A stretch of DNA of 48,150 nt from Pseudomonadota bacterium (GCA_023390395.1 JAEWCY010000174.1:1-48150), one strand, 5' to 3'. Shown: positions 24,164 to 32,050, counted from the first letter of the stretch. Made by a program: numbers and translations. The notes: generated by a model not told the origin, from the letters alone.

Positions 24164-24245
24164 GCGGAAATTTCGGTTTCCGATGCCCTCTGACGGCCGG
24201 CGTATCGGTTTCATACAACTGCACGGTCGCGACACGGCCACCTGT

Positions 24246-24260
24246 ATGGATATTATCCAT
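24246..24260. promoter_or_regulatory. Upstream dyad, candidate activator site for the sigma-54 promoter
   Basis: ATGGATATTATCCAT is a 15-bp dyad (7-bp arms, one central base) about 65-79 bp upstream of the -24 element, where enhancer-binding proteins usually bind. Confidence 0.5.
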
Positions 24261-24297
24261 GCCTTCTCGGCCCCGCGGCTCGCAACACGACCCAACA

Positions 24298-24316
24298 TTC
24301 TTGAATAATTCATGAA
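24298..24316. promoter_or_regulatory. Two TTCnnGAA dyads spaced 11 bp
   Basis: TTC-TT-GAA (24298-24305) and TTC-AT-GAA (24309-24316) have centres 11 bp apart, one helical turn, and end six bases before the sigma-54 -24 element. They may be a second regulator site. Confidence 0.4.
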
Positions 24317-24322
24317 ACAAAC

Positions 24323-24340
24323 TTGGCACGGCGGATGCTA
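24323..24340 (+). promoter_or_regulatory. Sigma-54 (RpoN) promoter of the ZraP-like gene
   Basis: TTGGCACGGCGGATGCTA has the -24 GG (24325-24326) and -12 GC (24337-24338) exactly ten bases apart, with a consensus -24 half. The leader to the ATG at 24440 is about 90 nt. Confidence 0.8.
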
Positions 24341-24439
24341 TTCCAGGGTCGACCGCACGGGCGGAGGCGGACACGCTTCCCGGCTCCGGCGGCGAAACGA
24401 AACGATTCGGCTTCGGCCGACAAACCCTGGAGAACAATC

Positions 24440-24910
24440 ATGCACGGCAAGACTCTCGGCATCGCCCTGGCGGCTGTGGCCACCCTGGCCCTCACTTCTT
24501 CCCTGGCCCTGGCCCGGCCCGGCGGCGGCCCCGGCGCGGGCGCGGGCGGCTGCCCCGGCTACGGCGGCGGCATGGCCCAGCTGAGCCCGGAAAAGCAGGC
24601 CGCCTTCCAGAAGCTCCACGACGCCTACGCGGCCAAGACCGCCCAGCTGCGCGCCGACCTCGGCGTCAAGCGCGCCGAGCTCAACGCCCTGGTCATCGCC
24701 CAGAACCCGGACCAGGCCAAGATCGCGGACCTGTCCAAGCAGATCGGCGACATCGAAGGCAAGCTCATCGCCGAGCGGACCCAGTTCCGTATCCAGGTGG
24801 CCAAGGAGATCGGCCCCAACGTCATGGGCGGCTACCACGGCGGCATGATGGGCGGCATGATGGGCGGCGGCGCGGGCCCCTGCGGCGGCGCGGGCGGCGG
24901 CTGCCAGTAA
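24440..24910 (+). CDS. ZraP-like periplasmic metal/stress-response protein
   Basis: ATG 24440 follows GGAG. The 156-residue protein has a signal peptide (about residues 1-26), a Gly-rich linker, a helical hairpin rich in Ala, Lys and Gln (SPEKQAAFQKLHDAYAAKT; ADLSKQIGDIEGKLIAERTQ) of the CpxP/ZraP/Spy LTxxQ-like type, and a tail of Met, His, Gly and Cys (GGYHGGMMGGMMGGG). ZraP is a zinc-binding periplasmic chaperone whose gene is switched on by the sigma-54 activator ZraR. The sigma-54 promoter here fits that model, though no zraSR pair lies in the window. Confidence 0.85.
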   Translation: MHGKTLGIALAAVATLALTSSLALARPGGGPGAGAGGCPGYGGGMAQLSPEKQAAFQKLHDAYAAKTAQLRADLGVKRAELNALVIAQNPDQAKIADLSKQIGDIEGKLIAERTQFRIQVAKEIGPNVMGGYHGGMMGGMMGGGAGPCGGAGGGCQ

Positions 24911-24923
24911 TTCCCGAGGCATC

Positions 24924-24957
24924 GTCCCGGGGCCGGCCCTTGCGCCGGCCCCGGGAC
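24924..24957 (+). terminator. Strong intercistronic hairpin between ZraP-like and SHOCT genes
   Basis: Perfect 14-bp arms GTCCCGGGGCCGGC (24924-24937) and GCCGGCCCCGGGAC (24944-24957) with a 6-nt loop and no T run. It may protect the upstream mRNA or partly terminate before the SHOCT gene. Confidence 0.55.
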
Positions 24958-24982
24958 GGCCCCCGGCCGGCAGGAGCGGACC

Positions 24983-25249
24983 ATGTGCGACGACCTGATG
25001 CGAACCTTCCTCCCCATGGGCTGGGGCGGCCTGTTCGGCCCGCTTTCCTGGCTTGCGCTTCTCCTGGCCGCGGTCGTCGTCCTGGTCGTGCTTGTGCGCC
25101 GCGCCAAGCCCGGTCCTGGCGAAGCCTCGCACCGCCTGGGCGCGAAGGCCGACCGCGACGACGCCATGCGCCTGCTCAAGGCCCGGCTGGCCTCCGGCGG
25201 CATCACCGAGGACGAATACCACCGGTTGCGGCGGACCATCGAATCCTGA
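24983..25249 (+). CDS. SHOCT-domain membrane protein
   Basis: ATG 24983 follows AGGAG. The 88-residue protein has one TM (about residues 20-40, LSWLALLLAAVVVLVVLV), a basic linker, and a C-terminal SHOCT domain, LLKARLASGGITEDEYHRLR (about residues 64-83). SHOCT is a short domain often found at the end of small membrane proteins and is thought to mediate oligomerisation. It is probably cotranscribed with the ZraP-like gene and co-induced; the precise role is unknown. Confidence 0.85.
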   Translation: MCDDLMRTFLPMGWGGLFGPLSWLALLLAAVVVLVVLVRRAKPGPGEASHRLGAKADRDDAMRLLKARLASGGITEDEYHRLRRTIES

Positions 25250-25480
25250 AACGCCTTGTTTGCTCCTCATGCAAGCATTCATGCTGCAACAGCACAATAT
25301 ATCTATATTTATTATGATTTCACGACACCGGAGCACCTTTTTTCGAAATTGCAATTCTCGGCAATCGACGAAGCGGCTTGGCGCTTCGTTGTCAGCATAA
25401 AGCGCGCTTGCAACCCTCACACCCTCTTCGAACGCGCGCGCCCGAAGCGGCGATTCGCCGCTTCGGGCCTTTGCGACCCG
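25250..25480. other. A/T-rich gap with two strong dyads, possible small RNA or terminator
   Basis: No credible ORF is seen between the SHOCT gene and the subtilase. The gap holds an A/T-rich stretch near 25292-25320, a hairpin ACGAAGCG/CGCTTCGT at 25368-25389, and a perfect hairpin CCCGAAGCGGCG/CGCCGCTTCGGG at 25441-25467 followed by CCTTT. The last may terminate the SHOCT transcript or a small RNA. Confidence 0.35.
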
Positions 25481-25509
25481 ATGACAATCGCCCACGAAGT
25501 TGCTAGGGT
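25481..25509 (+). promoter_or_regulatory. Putative promoter of the subtilase gene
   Basis: ATGACA (25481-25486), a 17-nt spacer and TAGGGT (25504-25509), 36 nt before the ATG at 25546. The -10 shape TAGGKT recurs at 27707. Confidence 0.5.
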
Positions 25510-25545
25510 GGCGAGAGTTCCTTTTTATCGCACAAAGGAGACGCC

Positions 25546-27597
25546 ATGAGCAGCAGCATCGTGAACGATCCCCTTTTCGGGCAGCAATGGCACTTGCAGA
25601 ATACGGGACAAGACGGCGGCACACCCGGCGTCGACCTGAACGTCGTCCCCGTCTGGCAGGACTATACCGGCAAGGGCGTGACCGTGGCCGTGGTGGACCA
25701 GGGCGTCGAGTACGCCCATCCTGACCTGGCCGCCAACATCGACACGACGTTGAGCTTCTCGGGAGTCTCCTCCACAGGGGACGGCCAGCCCGTCATGTCC
25801 ACGGACAACCACGGCGTGGCCGTGGCCGGGCTTATCGCGGCCGTGGCCGGCAATGGCATCGGCGGCGTCGGCGTGGCCCCGGACGCGACCCTGGCCTCGG
25901 TCTATATTCCCCTGGGGTCGGACATCGATCCCGACGCGCCCGAAGACATGGACGATTTCGTCGGCGCTTTCCGCGTGGCGGCCTCCTCCTACGACGTGGT
26001 CAGCAACAGTTGGGGCCATTCCGGATCGTTCTACAACCTGAACGACCCAGAAAACGAAAGCGCCGCCACGGCCCTGGCCGACGCCGCGAGCAAGGGCCGC
26101 GACGGCAAGGGCTCCATCATCGTCTTCGCCGCCGGGAACGACCGCGAGGAGGATTTCGACGCCAACACCGACAACCTGACCAATTCCCCCTACACCATCG
26201 CCGTGGCCGCCATCGACAACACGGGCAAGGTGAGTTCCTACAGCACACCCGGGGCCTCCATCCTCGTGGGCGCGCCGTCGCTTTCCTGGTACTACACCAC
26301 GGAAACCGTCGTCATCCCGGCCGAGAACGAAGACGACGAGGATCAGGTCGTCACGCAGACCGTGCGCCACGATTACGGCCAGATCGTCACCACGGACCGG
26401 ATGGGCGAAAACGGCTACAACACGGCCCCTTCCCCCCAGGGAGACTACGCCTACGACTTCGGCGGCACCTCGGCCGCCGCGCCCCAGGTTTCCGGGGTCG
26501 TGGCCCTGATGCTGGAAGCCAACCCCGACTTGGGCTACCGGGACGTCCAGGACATCCTGGCCCTGACCGCCCGCAACACCGACCCTTCCGGCGACTGGAC
26601 GACCAACGGCGCTTCCAACTGGAACGGCGGGGGCATGCACGTCAGCCGCGACGTGGGCTACGGCCTGGTGGACGCCACCGCGGCGGTCCGCCTGGCCGAG
26701 ACCTGGGACTCGCAAGGCACGGCGGCCAACCTGGCCACCGTTTCCGGACAGCACGACGTCGACGCGGTGCTGCCCGACGGCACGGGCTCCGTCTCCTCGA
26801 CCATCGCCATGCCCGTCGGCGTTTCGGTGGAGCGGGCCGAGGTCGTGCTGGACCTGGACGCCCGTGACGCCTCGGACCTCACGGTCACGCTCACTTCGCC
26901 CTCGGGAACCAAAAGCGTGCTGCTGGACGCCCCGGGAACGACCGAAGCCTATCCGGCGAACTTCTCCCTGACCTCGACCCATTTCCTGGGAGAATCCTCC
27001 CTGGGGGACTGGACCGTCACCGTGTCGGACAAAAACGCCGACGGCGACAGCGTCTCCTTCGACGGCTGGACGCTGCGCCTCTATGGCTCCGAGGCCACGG
27101 ACGACACGCGCTGGGTCTACACGAACGAATACGCCTCCGTGGCCGCAGGGGACCCGTCCAGGATGCTGCTCGTCGACTTCTCGGGCAAGGACTCCCTCAA
27201 CGCCTCCCCGGTCACCACGGCCTCGGCCATCGACCTCCACGCCGGGACCGTCAGCCTCGTGGATGCGACGCCGCTTCTCATCTTCCCCATGAGCACCGTG
27301 GAGAACGCTTACGGCGGCGACGGCGGCGACCTGCTCGTCGGCAACGCGGCGGACAATTACCTTTCCGGCGGCAGGGGCGACGACGTGATCTACGGCGGCG
27401 GCGGCAACGACACCATCGACGGCGGCCCGGGATTCAACGTGGCCGGTTTCGAGAAGCCCTACGCCATGTACGCCATCGCGGACACGAAAGACGGGCTCAC
27501 CGTTTCCAGCTACGACGGCACGAGCACATTGACCAACATCAACCTGCTGCTTTTCCCCGACAACGTCGTGGCGGCGGGAGCCGTCCTGAGCGCTTAG
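25546..27597 (+). CDS. Secreted subtilisin-like protease with P-domain and RTX repeats
   Basis: The 683-residue protein follows an AAAGGAG site. The S8 domain has catalytic D51 (VAVVDQGVEYAHPD), H89 (STDNHGVAVAG) and S309 (FGGTSAAAPQVSG). Residues from about 405 form a proprotein-convertase P-domain (AEVVLDLDARDASDLTVTLT, LGDWTVTVSD). Residues 588-630 are calcium-binding RTX nonapeptides (GGRGDDVIYGGGGNDTIDGG). There is no N-terminal signal peptide; with the RTX tail this points to type I secretion. No type I transporter gene lies in the window. The N terminus DPLFGQQWHLQNTG is typical of convertase-like subtilases. Confidence 0.93.
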   Translation: MSSSIVNDPLFGQQWHLQNTGQDGGTPGVDLNVVPVWQDYTGKGVTVAVVDQGVEYAHPDLAANIDTTLSFSGVSSTGDGQPVMSTDNHGVAVAGLIAAVAGNGIGGVGVAPDATLASVYIPLGSDIDPDAPEDMDDFVGAFRVAASSYDVVSNSWGHSGSFYNLNDPENESAATALADAASKGRDGKGSIIVFAAGNDREEDFDANTDNLTNSPYTIAVAAIDNTGKVSSYSTPGASILVGAPSLSWYYTTETVVIPAENEDDEDQVVTQTVRHDYGQIVTTDRMGENGYNTAPSPQGDYAYDFGGTSAAAPQVSGVVALMLEANPDLGYRDVQDILALTARNTDPSGDWTTNGASNWNGGGMHVSRDVGYGLVDATAAVRLAETWDSQGTAANLATVSGQHDVDAVLPDGTGSVSSTIAMPVGVSVERAEVVLDLDARDASDLTVTLTSPSGTKSVLLDAPGTTEAYPANFSLTSTHFLGESSLGDWTVTVSDKNADGDSVSFDGWTLRLYGSEATDDTRWVYTNEYASVAAGDPSRMLLVDFSGKDSLNASPVTTASAIDLHAGTVSLVDATPLLIFPMSTVENAYGGDGGDLLVGNAADNYLSGGRGDDVIYGGGGNDTIDGGPGFNVAGFEKPYAMYAIADTKDGLTVSSYDGTSTLTNINLLLFPDNVVAAGAVLSA

Positions 27598-27622
27598 CCG
27601 GCGGCCTTCCTTTCGCGACGCA

Positions 27623-27651
27623 GCGTGGCCGGGGCTCGGGCTCGGCCACGC
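27623..27651 (+). terminator. Hairpin downstream of the subtilase gene
   Basis: Arms GCGTGGCCG (27623-27631) and CGGCCACGC (27643-27651) with an 11-nt loop, 25 bp after the stop. No T run follows, so intrinsic termination is uncertain. Confidence 0.45.
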
Positions 27652-27683
27652 CCCCCCGTTCAAAAGATGCGCGGGCAAACGCA

Positions 27684-27712
27684 TTGATAACGCCCGCGAT
27701 ATTTCCTAGGTT
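27684..27712 (+). promoter_or_regulatory. Putative promoter of the TPR protein gene
   Basis: TTGATA (27684-27689), a 17-nt spacer and TAGGTT (27707-27712), 36 nt before the ATG at 27749. Confidence 0.5.
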
Positions 27713-27748
27713 GCGCCCCAACGATTTCGGCCCTTTCGAGGAGAGTCC

Positions 27749-28363
27749 ATGAGCGAGAAGAAAGAACAACCCGTCGTCAGCCGCAACGCCGCCATTCTCG
27801 GCATCGTCCTGGCCCTGCTGGTCGGCTTTTACCTCGGGTTCACGGTTCACGGCCTGACCGGCAAGTCCGCGCCCCAGGCCCCGCAGCAGACGGCGCAGAT
27901 GCCGCCGCCCACCCAGCAGCAGGCCGCCCCCAACCCGGCCCTGGCCGACCGCATCAAGGCCGTGGAAAAACAGACCCAGCTCGAGCCGGCCAACACCGCC
28001 GCCTGGACCGAGCTCGGCAACCTCTATTTCGACACCCAGCAGCCGGACAAGGCCATCACCGCCTACGAGAAGGCCCTGACCCTGGACCCGCGCCAGCCCG
28101 ACGTGCTCACCGACCAGGGCGTCATGTACCGCGAGGTCGGCCAGTTCGACAAAGCCCTGGCCTCCTTCGACAAGGCCCTGGCCATAAACGCCGGCCACGT
28201 CATCGCCGCCTACAACAAAAGCATCGTGCTTTCCCACGACAAGAACGACAACGCCGGCGCGCTGGCCGCCCTCAAGGCCCTGGCGCTGAAAAATCCCAAC
28301 GCCAAGCTGCCCGACGGTCACACCGTGACAGAGGCCATCCAGGAGCTTTCCGGCGGCAAATAG
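27749..28363 (+). CDS. Membrane-anchored TPR protein
   Basis: The 204-residue protein starts at ATG 27749 after AGGAGA. Residues 13-35 form a signal anchor (NAAILGIVLALLVGFYLGF), followed by a Gln/Pro-rich linker. Three tetratricopeptide repeats follow (AAWTELGNLYFDTQQPDKAI; PDVLTDQGVMYREVGQFDKA; a third from HVIAAYNKSIVL). TPRs mediate protein contacts, so this is likely an inner-membrane scaffold facing the periplasm. It has its own promoter and terminator. Confidence 0.85.
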   Translation: MSEKKEQPVVSRNAAILGIVLALLVGFYLGFTVHGLTGKSAPQAPQQTAQMPPPTQQQAAPNPALADRIKAVEKQTQLEPANTAAWTELGNLYFDTQQPDKAITAYEKALTLDPRQPDVLTDQGVMYREVGQFDKALASFDKALAINAGHVIAAYNKSIVLSHDKNDNAGALAALKALALKNPNAKLPDGHTVTEAIQELSGGK

Positions 28364-28387
28364 CCCTTCGGAAACACCGCACGCCAA

Positions 28388-28423
28388 ACGCCCCCTCCGG
28401 CCAACGACCGGAGGGGGCGTTTT
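28388..28423 (+). terminator. Rho-independent terminator of the TPR protein gene
   Basis: Arms ACGCCCCCTCCGG (28388-28400) and CCGGAGGGGGCGT (28408-28420) with a 7-nt loop, followed by TTTT; it lies 25 bp after the stop. Confidence 0.85.
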
Positions 28424-28484
28424 CATTGCAACGTGAGAGCGGGTTTCAGATCCACACCTTCCCAGCATCTCCCTTTGCGGGATT

Positions 28485-28505
28485 CCAAAGGGCGCAGCCC
28501 TTTGG
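28485..28505 (-). repeat. GC hairpin intergenic element, likely ilvD terminator
   Basis: CCAAAGGGC (28485-28493), GCA and GCCCTTTGG (28497-28505) form a tight hairpin. It is flanked on the minus strand by GCCTCCGGCGG and GCAAAGGGA, a layout common between Desulfovibrio-group genes (general knowledge). It lies 34 bp beyond the ilvD stop. Confidence 0.55.
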
Positions 28506-28538
28506 CCGCCGGAGGCTTCCCCCCACCCATCCCTCTCG

Positions 28539-30215
28539 TTACTTCGCGCCCGGGTCCTTGTAGACCGCGCCCTGGGCGGCGGACTTGACGAGAGAGGCGT
28601 AGCGCCTAAGCAGCGGCGAGGCGACTTCCTTTTTGGGCGCGACGTGGCCGGCCCGGCGCTTCTCCAGCTCGGCCGCGTCCAGGCGCACCTCGAGCTTGCG
28701 GCCCGGGATGTCGATGTCGATGACGTCGCCGTCGCGCACCAGGGCGATGGGGCCGCCGTCGGCCGCCTCGGGCGAGACGTGGCCGATGGCCGCGCCGCGC
28801 GTGCCGCCGCTGAAGCGGCCGTCGGTAATCAGCGCCACGGTCTCGCCGAGGCCCATGCCCATGATGTTGGAGGTGGGGGAGAGCATCTCGCGCATGCCCG
28901 GGCCGCCCTGCGGGCCTTCGTAGCGGATGACCACCACGTCGCCGGGCTTGATCTCCCCGCCGAGGATGGCCGCGTTGGCCGCCTCCTCGCCGTCGAAGAC
29001 CCGGGCCGGGCCGGTATGGCGCATCATGGCCGGGGCCACGGCCGACTGCTTGACCACCGCGCCGTCCGGGGCCAGGGAGCCGCGCAGGATGGCGATGCCG
29101 CCTTCATTGGCGTAGGGGGCCTTGGCCCGGATGACGTCGTCGTTTTTGACGCGCGCCTTGAGGTCGACGAGGTTTTCGCCGAGCGTCTTGCCCGTGGCGG
29201 TCATGACGTCGAGGTGGAGCAGGCCCCGCTCGGCCAGGGCGCTCATGACGGCCGGAATGCCGCCGGCGCGCTCCAGGTCGTCGAGGTAGTGATGCCCGGC
29301 CGGGGAGAGCTTGCAGAGGTTCGGGGTCTTGCGCGACACGGCGTCGAAGATGTCCAGGGTCAGCGGCAGCCCGGCCTCGGCGAAGACCGCCGGCAGGTGC
29401 AGCACGGTGTTGGTGGAGCACCCGAGCGCCATGTCCATGGTCACGGCGTTCTCCAGGCTTTTTTCCGTGACGATGTCGCGCGGCCGGATGTTTTTGGCCA
29501 GCAGGTCCATGACGCGCATGCCGGCCTTTTTCGCCAGGCGCACGCGCTTGGCGGACACGGCCGGGATGGTGCCGTTGCCGGGAAGCCCCAGGCCCACGGA
29601 TTCCGACAGGCAGTTCATGGAGTTGGCCGTGAACATGCCCGAGCAGGAGCCGCAACCCGGGCAGGCGTTCTGCTCCAGTTCGTCGAGCTTGTCCTGGTCG
29701 ATGCTCCCGCGCTTGAACTTGCCCACGGCCTCGAACACGTCGATCAGGTCGCAGGAACCGTCGGGCGTATTTCCGGCCAGCATGGGCCCGCCGCTGACGA
29801 TGACGGCCGGGATGTTGAGGCGCAGCATGGCCATGAGCATGCCCGGCACGACCTTGTCGCAGTTGGGGATGCACACCAGGGCGTCGAAGGGGTGGGCCAT
29901 GGCCATGATCTCGATGGAGTCGGCGATGATCTCCCGGCTGACCAGGGAGTAGTGCATGCCGGCGTGGTTCATGGCCAGGCCGTCGCAGACGCCGATGACG
30001 GGAAAGGTCATGGGCGTGCCGCCGGCCAGGCGGATGCCGGCCTTGACGGCTTCGGCGATGGTGTTCAAGTGGATGTGGCCGGGCACGACCTCGTTGGCGG
30101 AGTTGACCACGCCTATAAGCGGGCGCTCCATCTCTTCCCGGGTCAGGCCCAGGGCGTAGAGCAGGGAGCGGTGGGGGGCTTTCTCCAGGCCGGATTTGAA
30201 CTGGGAGCTGCGCAT
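28539..30215 (-). CDS. ilvD: Dihydroxy-acid dehydratase
   Basis: ATG 30215 follows a GAGGAAA site; the frame is open for about 1 kb upstream without homology, so the shorter start is used. The 558-residue product has the normal IlvD length. Fe-S ligands are seen in IPNCDKVVPGM and CPGCGSCSGMFTAN, with GCSTNT and TDGRFSGGTRGAAIGH later. It dehydrates 2,3-dihydroxy-isovalerate and -methylvalerate in valine, isoleucine and leucine synthesis. No other ilv gene is adjacent. It diverges from the glycosyltransferase gene. Confidence 0.97.
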   Translation of the reverse strand: MRSSQFKSGLEKAPHRSLLYALGLTREEMERPLIGVVNSANEVVPGHIHLNTIAEAVKAGIRLAGGTPMTFPVIGVCDGLAMNHAGMHYSLVSREIIADSIEIMAMAHPFDALVCIPNCDKVVPGMLMAMLRLNIPAVIVSGGPMLAGNTPDGSCDLIDVFEAVGKFKRGSIDQDKLDELEQNACPGCGSCSGMFTANSMNCLSESVGLGLPGNGTIPAVSAKRVRLAKKAGMRVMDLLAKNIRPRDIVTEKSLENAVTMDMALGCSTNTVLHLPAVFAEAGLPLTLDIFDAVSRKTPNLCKLSPAGHHYLDDLERAGGIPAVMSALAERGLLHLDVMTATGKTLGENLVDLKARVKNDDVIRAKAPYANEGGIAILRGSLAPDGAVVKQSAVAPAMMRHTGPARVFDGEEAANAAILGGEIKPGDVVVIRYEGPQGGPGMREMLSPTSNIMGMGLGETVALITDGRFSGGTRGAAIGHVSPEAADGGPIALVRDGDVIDIDIPGRKLEVRLDAAELEKRRAGHVAPKKEVASPLLRRYASLVKSAAQGAVYKDPGAK

Positions 30216-30332
30216 GACGGTTTCCTCGCATGAAAAGTGTTCGGCTTCGCGCCGAGGCGACGAGTCTTCCACACCCGCGCCGCTTCTGGCAAGTTCGCCG
30301 CCACGCCGATTCGCCTGAAACGGGGCTCTGCC

Positions 30333-31340
30333 GTGCGCATCGTCAACCTGCACCATACGGCCTTTGTCGCGACGTTTCGCGCCCTTGGACACGACGTGCT
30401 GTCCATCGGCCCGGACGCGGACTGCGACGTGACCCTTGGCGAACCCCTTTCGGCCAAGCGCTTTTCGGAACTGCTCGCCGCACGCGGCCTGGTCCCGGAC
30501 CTGGTCTTCTGGTGCGACGCCTGCCAGATCCCCTGGGTGTTCGGCCTGGAGGCCCTGCCTTGCCCGGTCATGGGCTATTCCGTGGACCAGTACATGCACC
30601 CCTGGCACGTGCCCTACAGCATGGGCTTCGACGCCGTGTGCGTGGCCCAGAAGGACTATCTGCCGCTTTTCGGCGAATCCCCCCACGGCCGGCCGGCCTC
30701 GTGGCTGCCGCTTTTCTGCGACCCGGCCCGGGACCGCGACGCCGGTAGCGCGCGCGACGTGCCCGTGTCCTTCGTCGGCACCCTGGACGGCCGGGTCAAC
30801 GCGGCCAGGCGGCCGTTTCTCGCCGCCTTTCGCGCCAAGGTCCCGCTTTTCATGACCACGGGCGACTACGTGCCCGTCTTCCAGCGAAGCCGCCTCGTGC
30901 TCAACCAGAGCGCCGCCGGTGAGCTCAATTTCCGGGTGTTCCAGGCCATGGCCTGCGGCGCGGCGCTTTTGACCGAGGACGTGGAAAACGGGCTTCGCGA
31001 CCTCTTCAGGCCGGGCGAGGACATCCTGACCTACCGGCGCGGCGACCCGGAGGATGCGGCCCGCGTCGCAAAGCAGGCTCTTGACGATCCGCAGTTGGAA
31101 GACCTTGCCCAGGCCGGGCGGGACAAGGCCCTTTCGCGCCACACGGTCGGGGCGCGGGCCCGCACGCTCCTGGCCCTGGCCGCGCGCCTGGCCGCTTCCG
31201 GCGCGCCGGCCCGGCGGCTGCATGCCCTGGCCGAGGTGCGCCGCCAGTTGCGCAAGGCCTACGCCATGCTGGCCGTGGACGAACACCTGCCTTTGCGCCA
31301 GCAGGACCGCGAATTCTTCCTTTCCCAGACCAGAGTCTAA
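30333..31340 (+). CDS. CgeB-like glycosyltransferase
   Basis: GTG 30333 begins MRIVNLHHTAFVATFRALGH, a typical GT-B N-terminal strand and helix; an in-frame ATG at 30237 adds unrelated residues and lies in the ilvD promoter region. The 335-residue protein contains VPVSFVGTLDGRVNAARRPF (start of the donor domain) and LNQSAAGELNFRVFQAMACG with LTEDVENGLRDLFRPGEDI. These are the CgeB/Glyco_trans_1_2 signatures that bind the sugar nucleotide. The last 60 residues are a helical tail. In Desulfovibrio-like bacteria such genes often serve flagellin or surface glycan modification; no such context is seen here. Confidence 0.8.
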   Translation: MRIVNLHHTAFVATFRALGHDVLSIGPDADCDVTLGEPLSAKRFSELLAARGLVPDLVFWCDACQIPWVFGLEALPCPVMGYSVDQYMHPWHVPYSMGFDAVCVAQKDYLPLFGESPHGRPASWLPLFCDPARDRDAGSARDVPVSFVGTLDGRVNAARRPFLAAFRAKVPLFMTTGDYVPVFQRSRLVLNQSAAGELNFRVFQAMACGAALLTEDVENGLRDLFRPGEDILTYRRGDPEDAARVAKQALDDPQLEDLAQAGRDKALSRHTVGARARTLLALAARLAASGAPARRLHALAEVRRQLRKAYAMLAVDEHLPLRQQDREFFLSQTRV

Positions 31341-31342
31341 AC

Positions 31343-31393
31343 AATGTTGTCGCCGCCAACATCCCCAGAGGCCGAAGTAGACATTGTCAACAT
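31343..31393. promoter_or_regulatory. Operator-like ATGTTG/CAACAT repeats upstream of TetR gene
   Basis: ATGTTG (31344-31349) and CAACAT (31357-31362) form a dyad with a 7-nt spacer. A second CAACAT lies at 31388-31393, next to ATTGTC. They sit immediately before the TetR start and suggest autoregulation. Confidence 0.45.
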
Positions 31394-31414
31394 TTTTTGC
31401 TCAAATCCCTCGCC

Positions 31415-32050
31415 ATGGCGACCCACACATCAAATCCCGAATATCATCACGGAAATCTGCGCCAGGCGCTGCTTGACGCCGGGGAAAAGCTGCTCGAGAC
31501 GGTCGGCGTCGACGGGCTGACCTTGCGCGGCCTGGCCCGGGAAACGGGCGTGAGCCATGCCGCTCCGTACCGGCATTTCACGGACAAGGCCGACCTGCTG
31601 GCCGCCCTGGCGGCGCGGGGGTTCGACAGGCTCGCCCGGGCGCTCGTCGCCACGGCCGGCGAACACGCCGGCGATCCACACGGCGAATACCTGGCTTCCT
31701 GCCGGCGCTACATCGCACTGGGCCGAAAGCATCCGGCCATGTACCGGCTCATGTTCGGCCAGCCCCAGCCAGGGGTGGGCGATCAGCCCGAACTGGCCGC
31801 CGCCGGCCAGGCGGCCTTCGACGCCCTGACCGCCGCCATGCATCGCGGCCTGGCAGCGGGCGTTTTCCGCCAGGAACCCATCGAGTCCCTGGCCTTGGCC
31901 GTCTGGGCCATGGTCCACGGCCTGACCGAACTGGCCATCGCCGGCCGGCTGGCTTTGTGCGGAGAAGGGGAGGGGGACGCGGGGGGGCTCAGCGAGGACG
32001 TGTGCGCGCTGCTTCTTCGGGGGATCGGGGCTTGCCGGCCAGGGGCCTGA
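31415..32050 (+). CDS. TetR family transcriptional regulator (WHG-domain type)
   Basis: ATG 31415 begins MATHTSNPEYHHGNLRQALL, the usual start of this subgroup. A TTG six codons earlier is possible, and no good ribosome site is seen. The 211-residue protein has the TetR HTH (LTLRGLARETGVSHAAPYRHF, about residues 35-55) and a C-terminal WHG-type ligand domain (MYRLMFGQ, then LAVWAMVHGLTELAIAG). It is probably a local repressor; the neighbouring genes do not reveal its target. Its 3' end overlaps the convergent DUF1992 gene by 62 bp. Confidence 0.88.
   Translation: MATHTSNPEYHHGNLRQALLDAGEKLLETVGVDGLTLRGLARETGVSHAAPYRHFTDKADLLAALAARGFDRLARALVATAGEHAGDPHGEYLASCRRYIALGRKHPAMYRLMFGQPQPGVGDQPELAAAGQAAFDALTAAMHRGLAAGVFRQEPIESLALAVWAMVHGLTELAIAGRLALCGEGEGDAGGLSEDVCALLLRGIGACRPGA

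Noticed and set aside
30237..30332. Upstream in-frame ATG for the CgeB-like gene
   Set aside because: The added residues are not GT-B like and overlap the ilvD upstream region; GTG 30333 gives the expected start.
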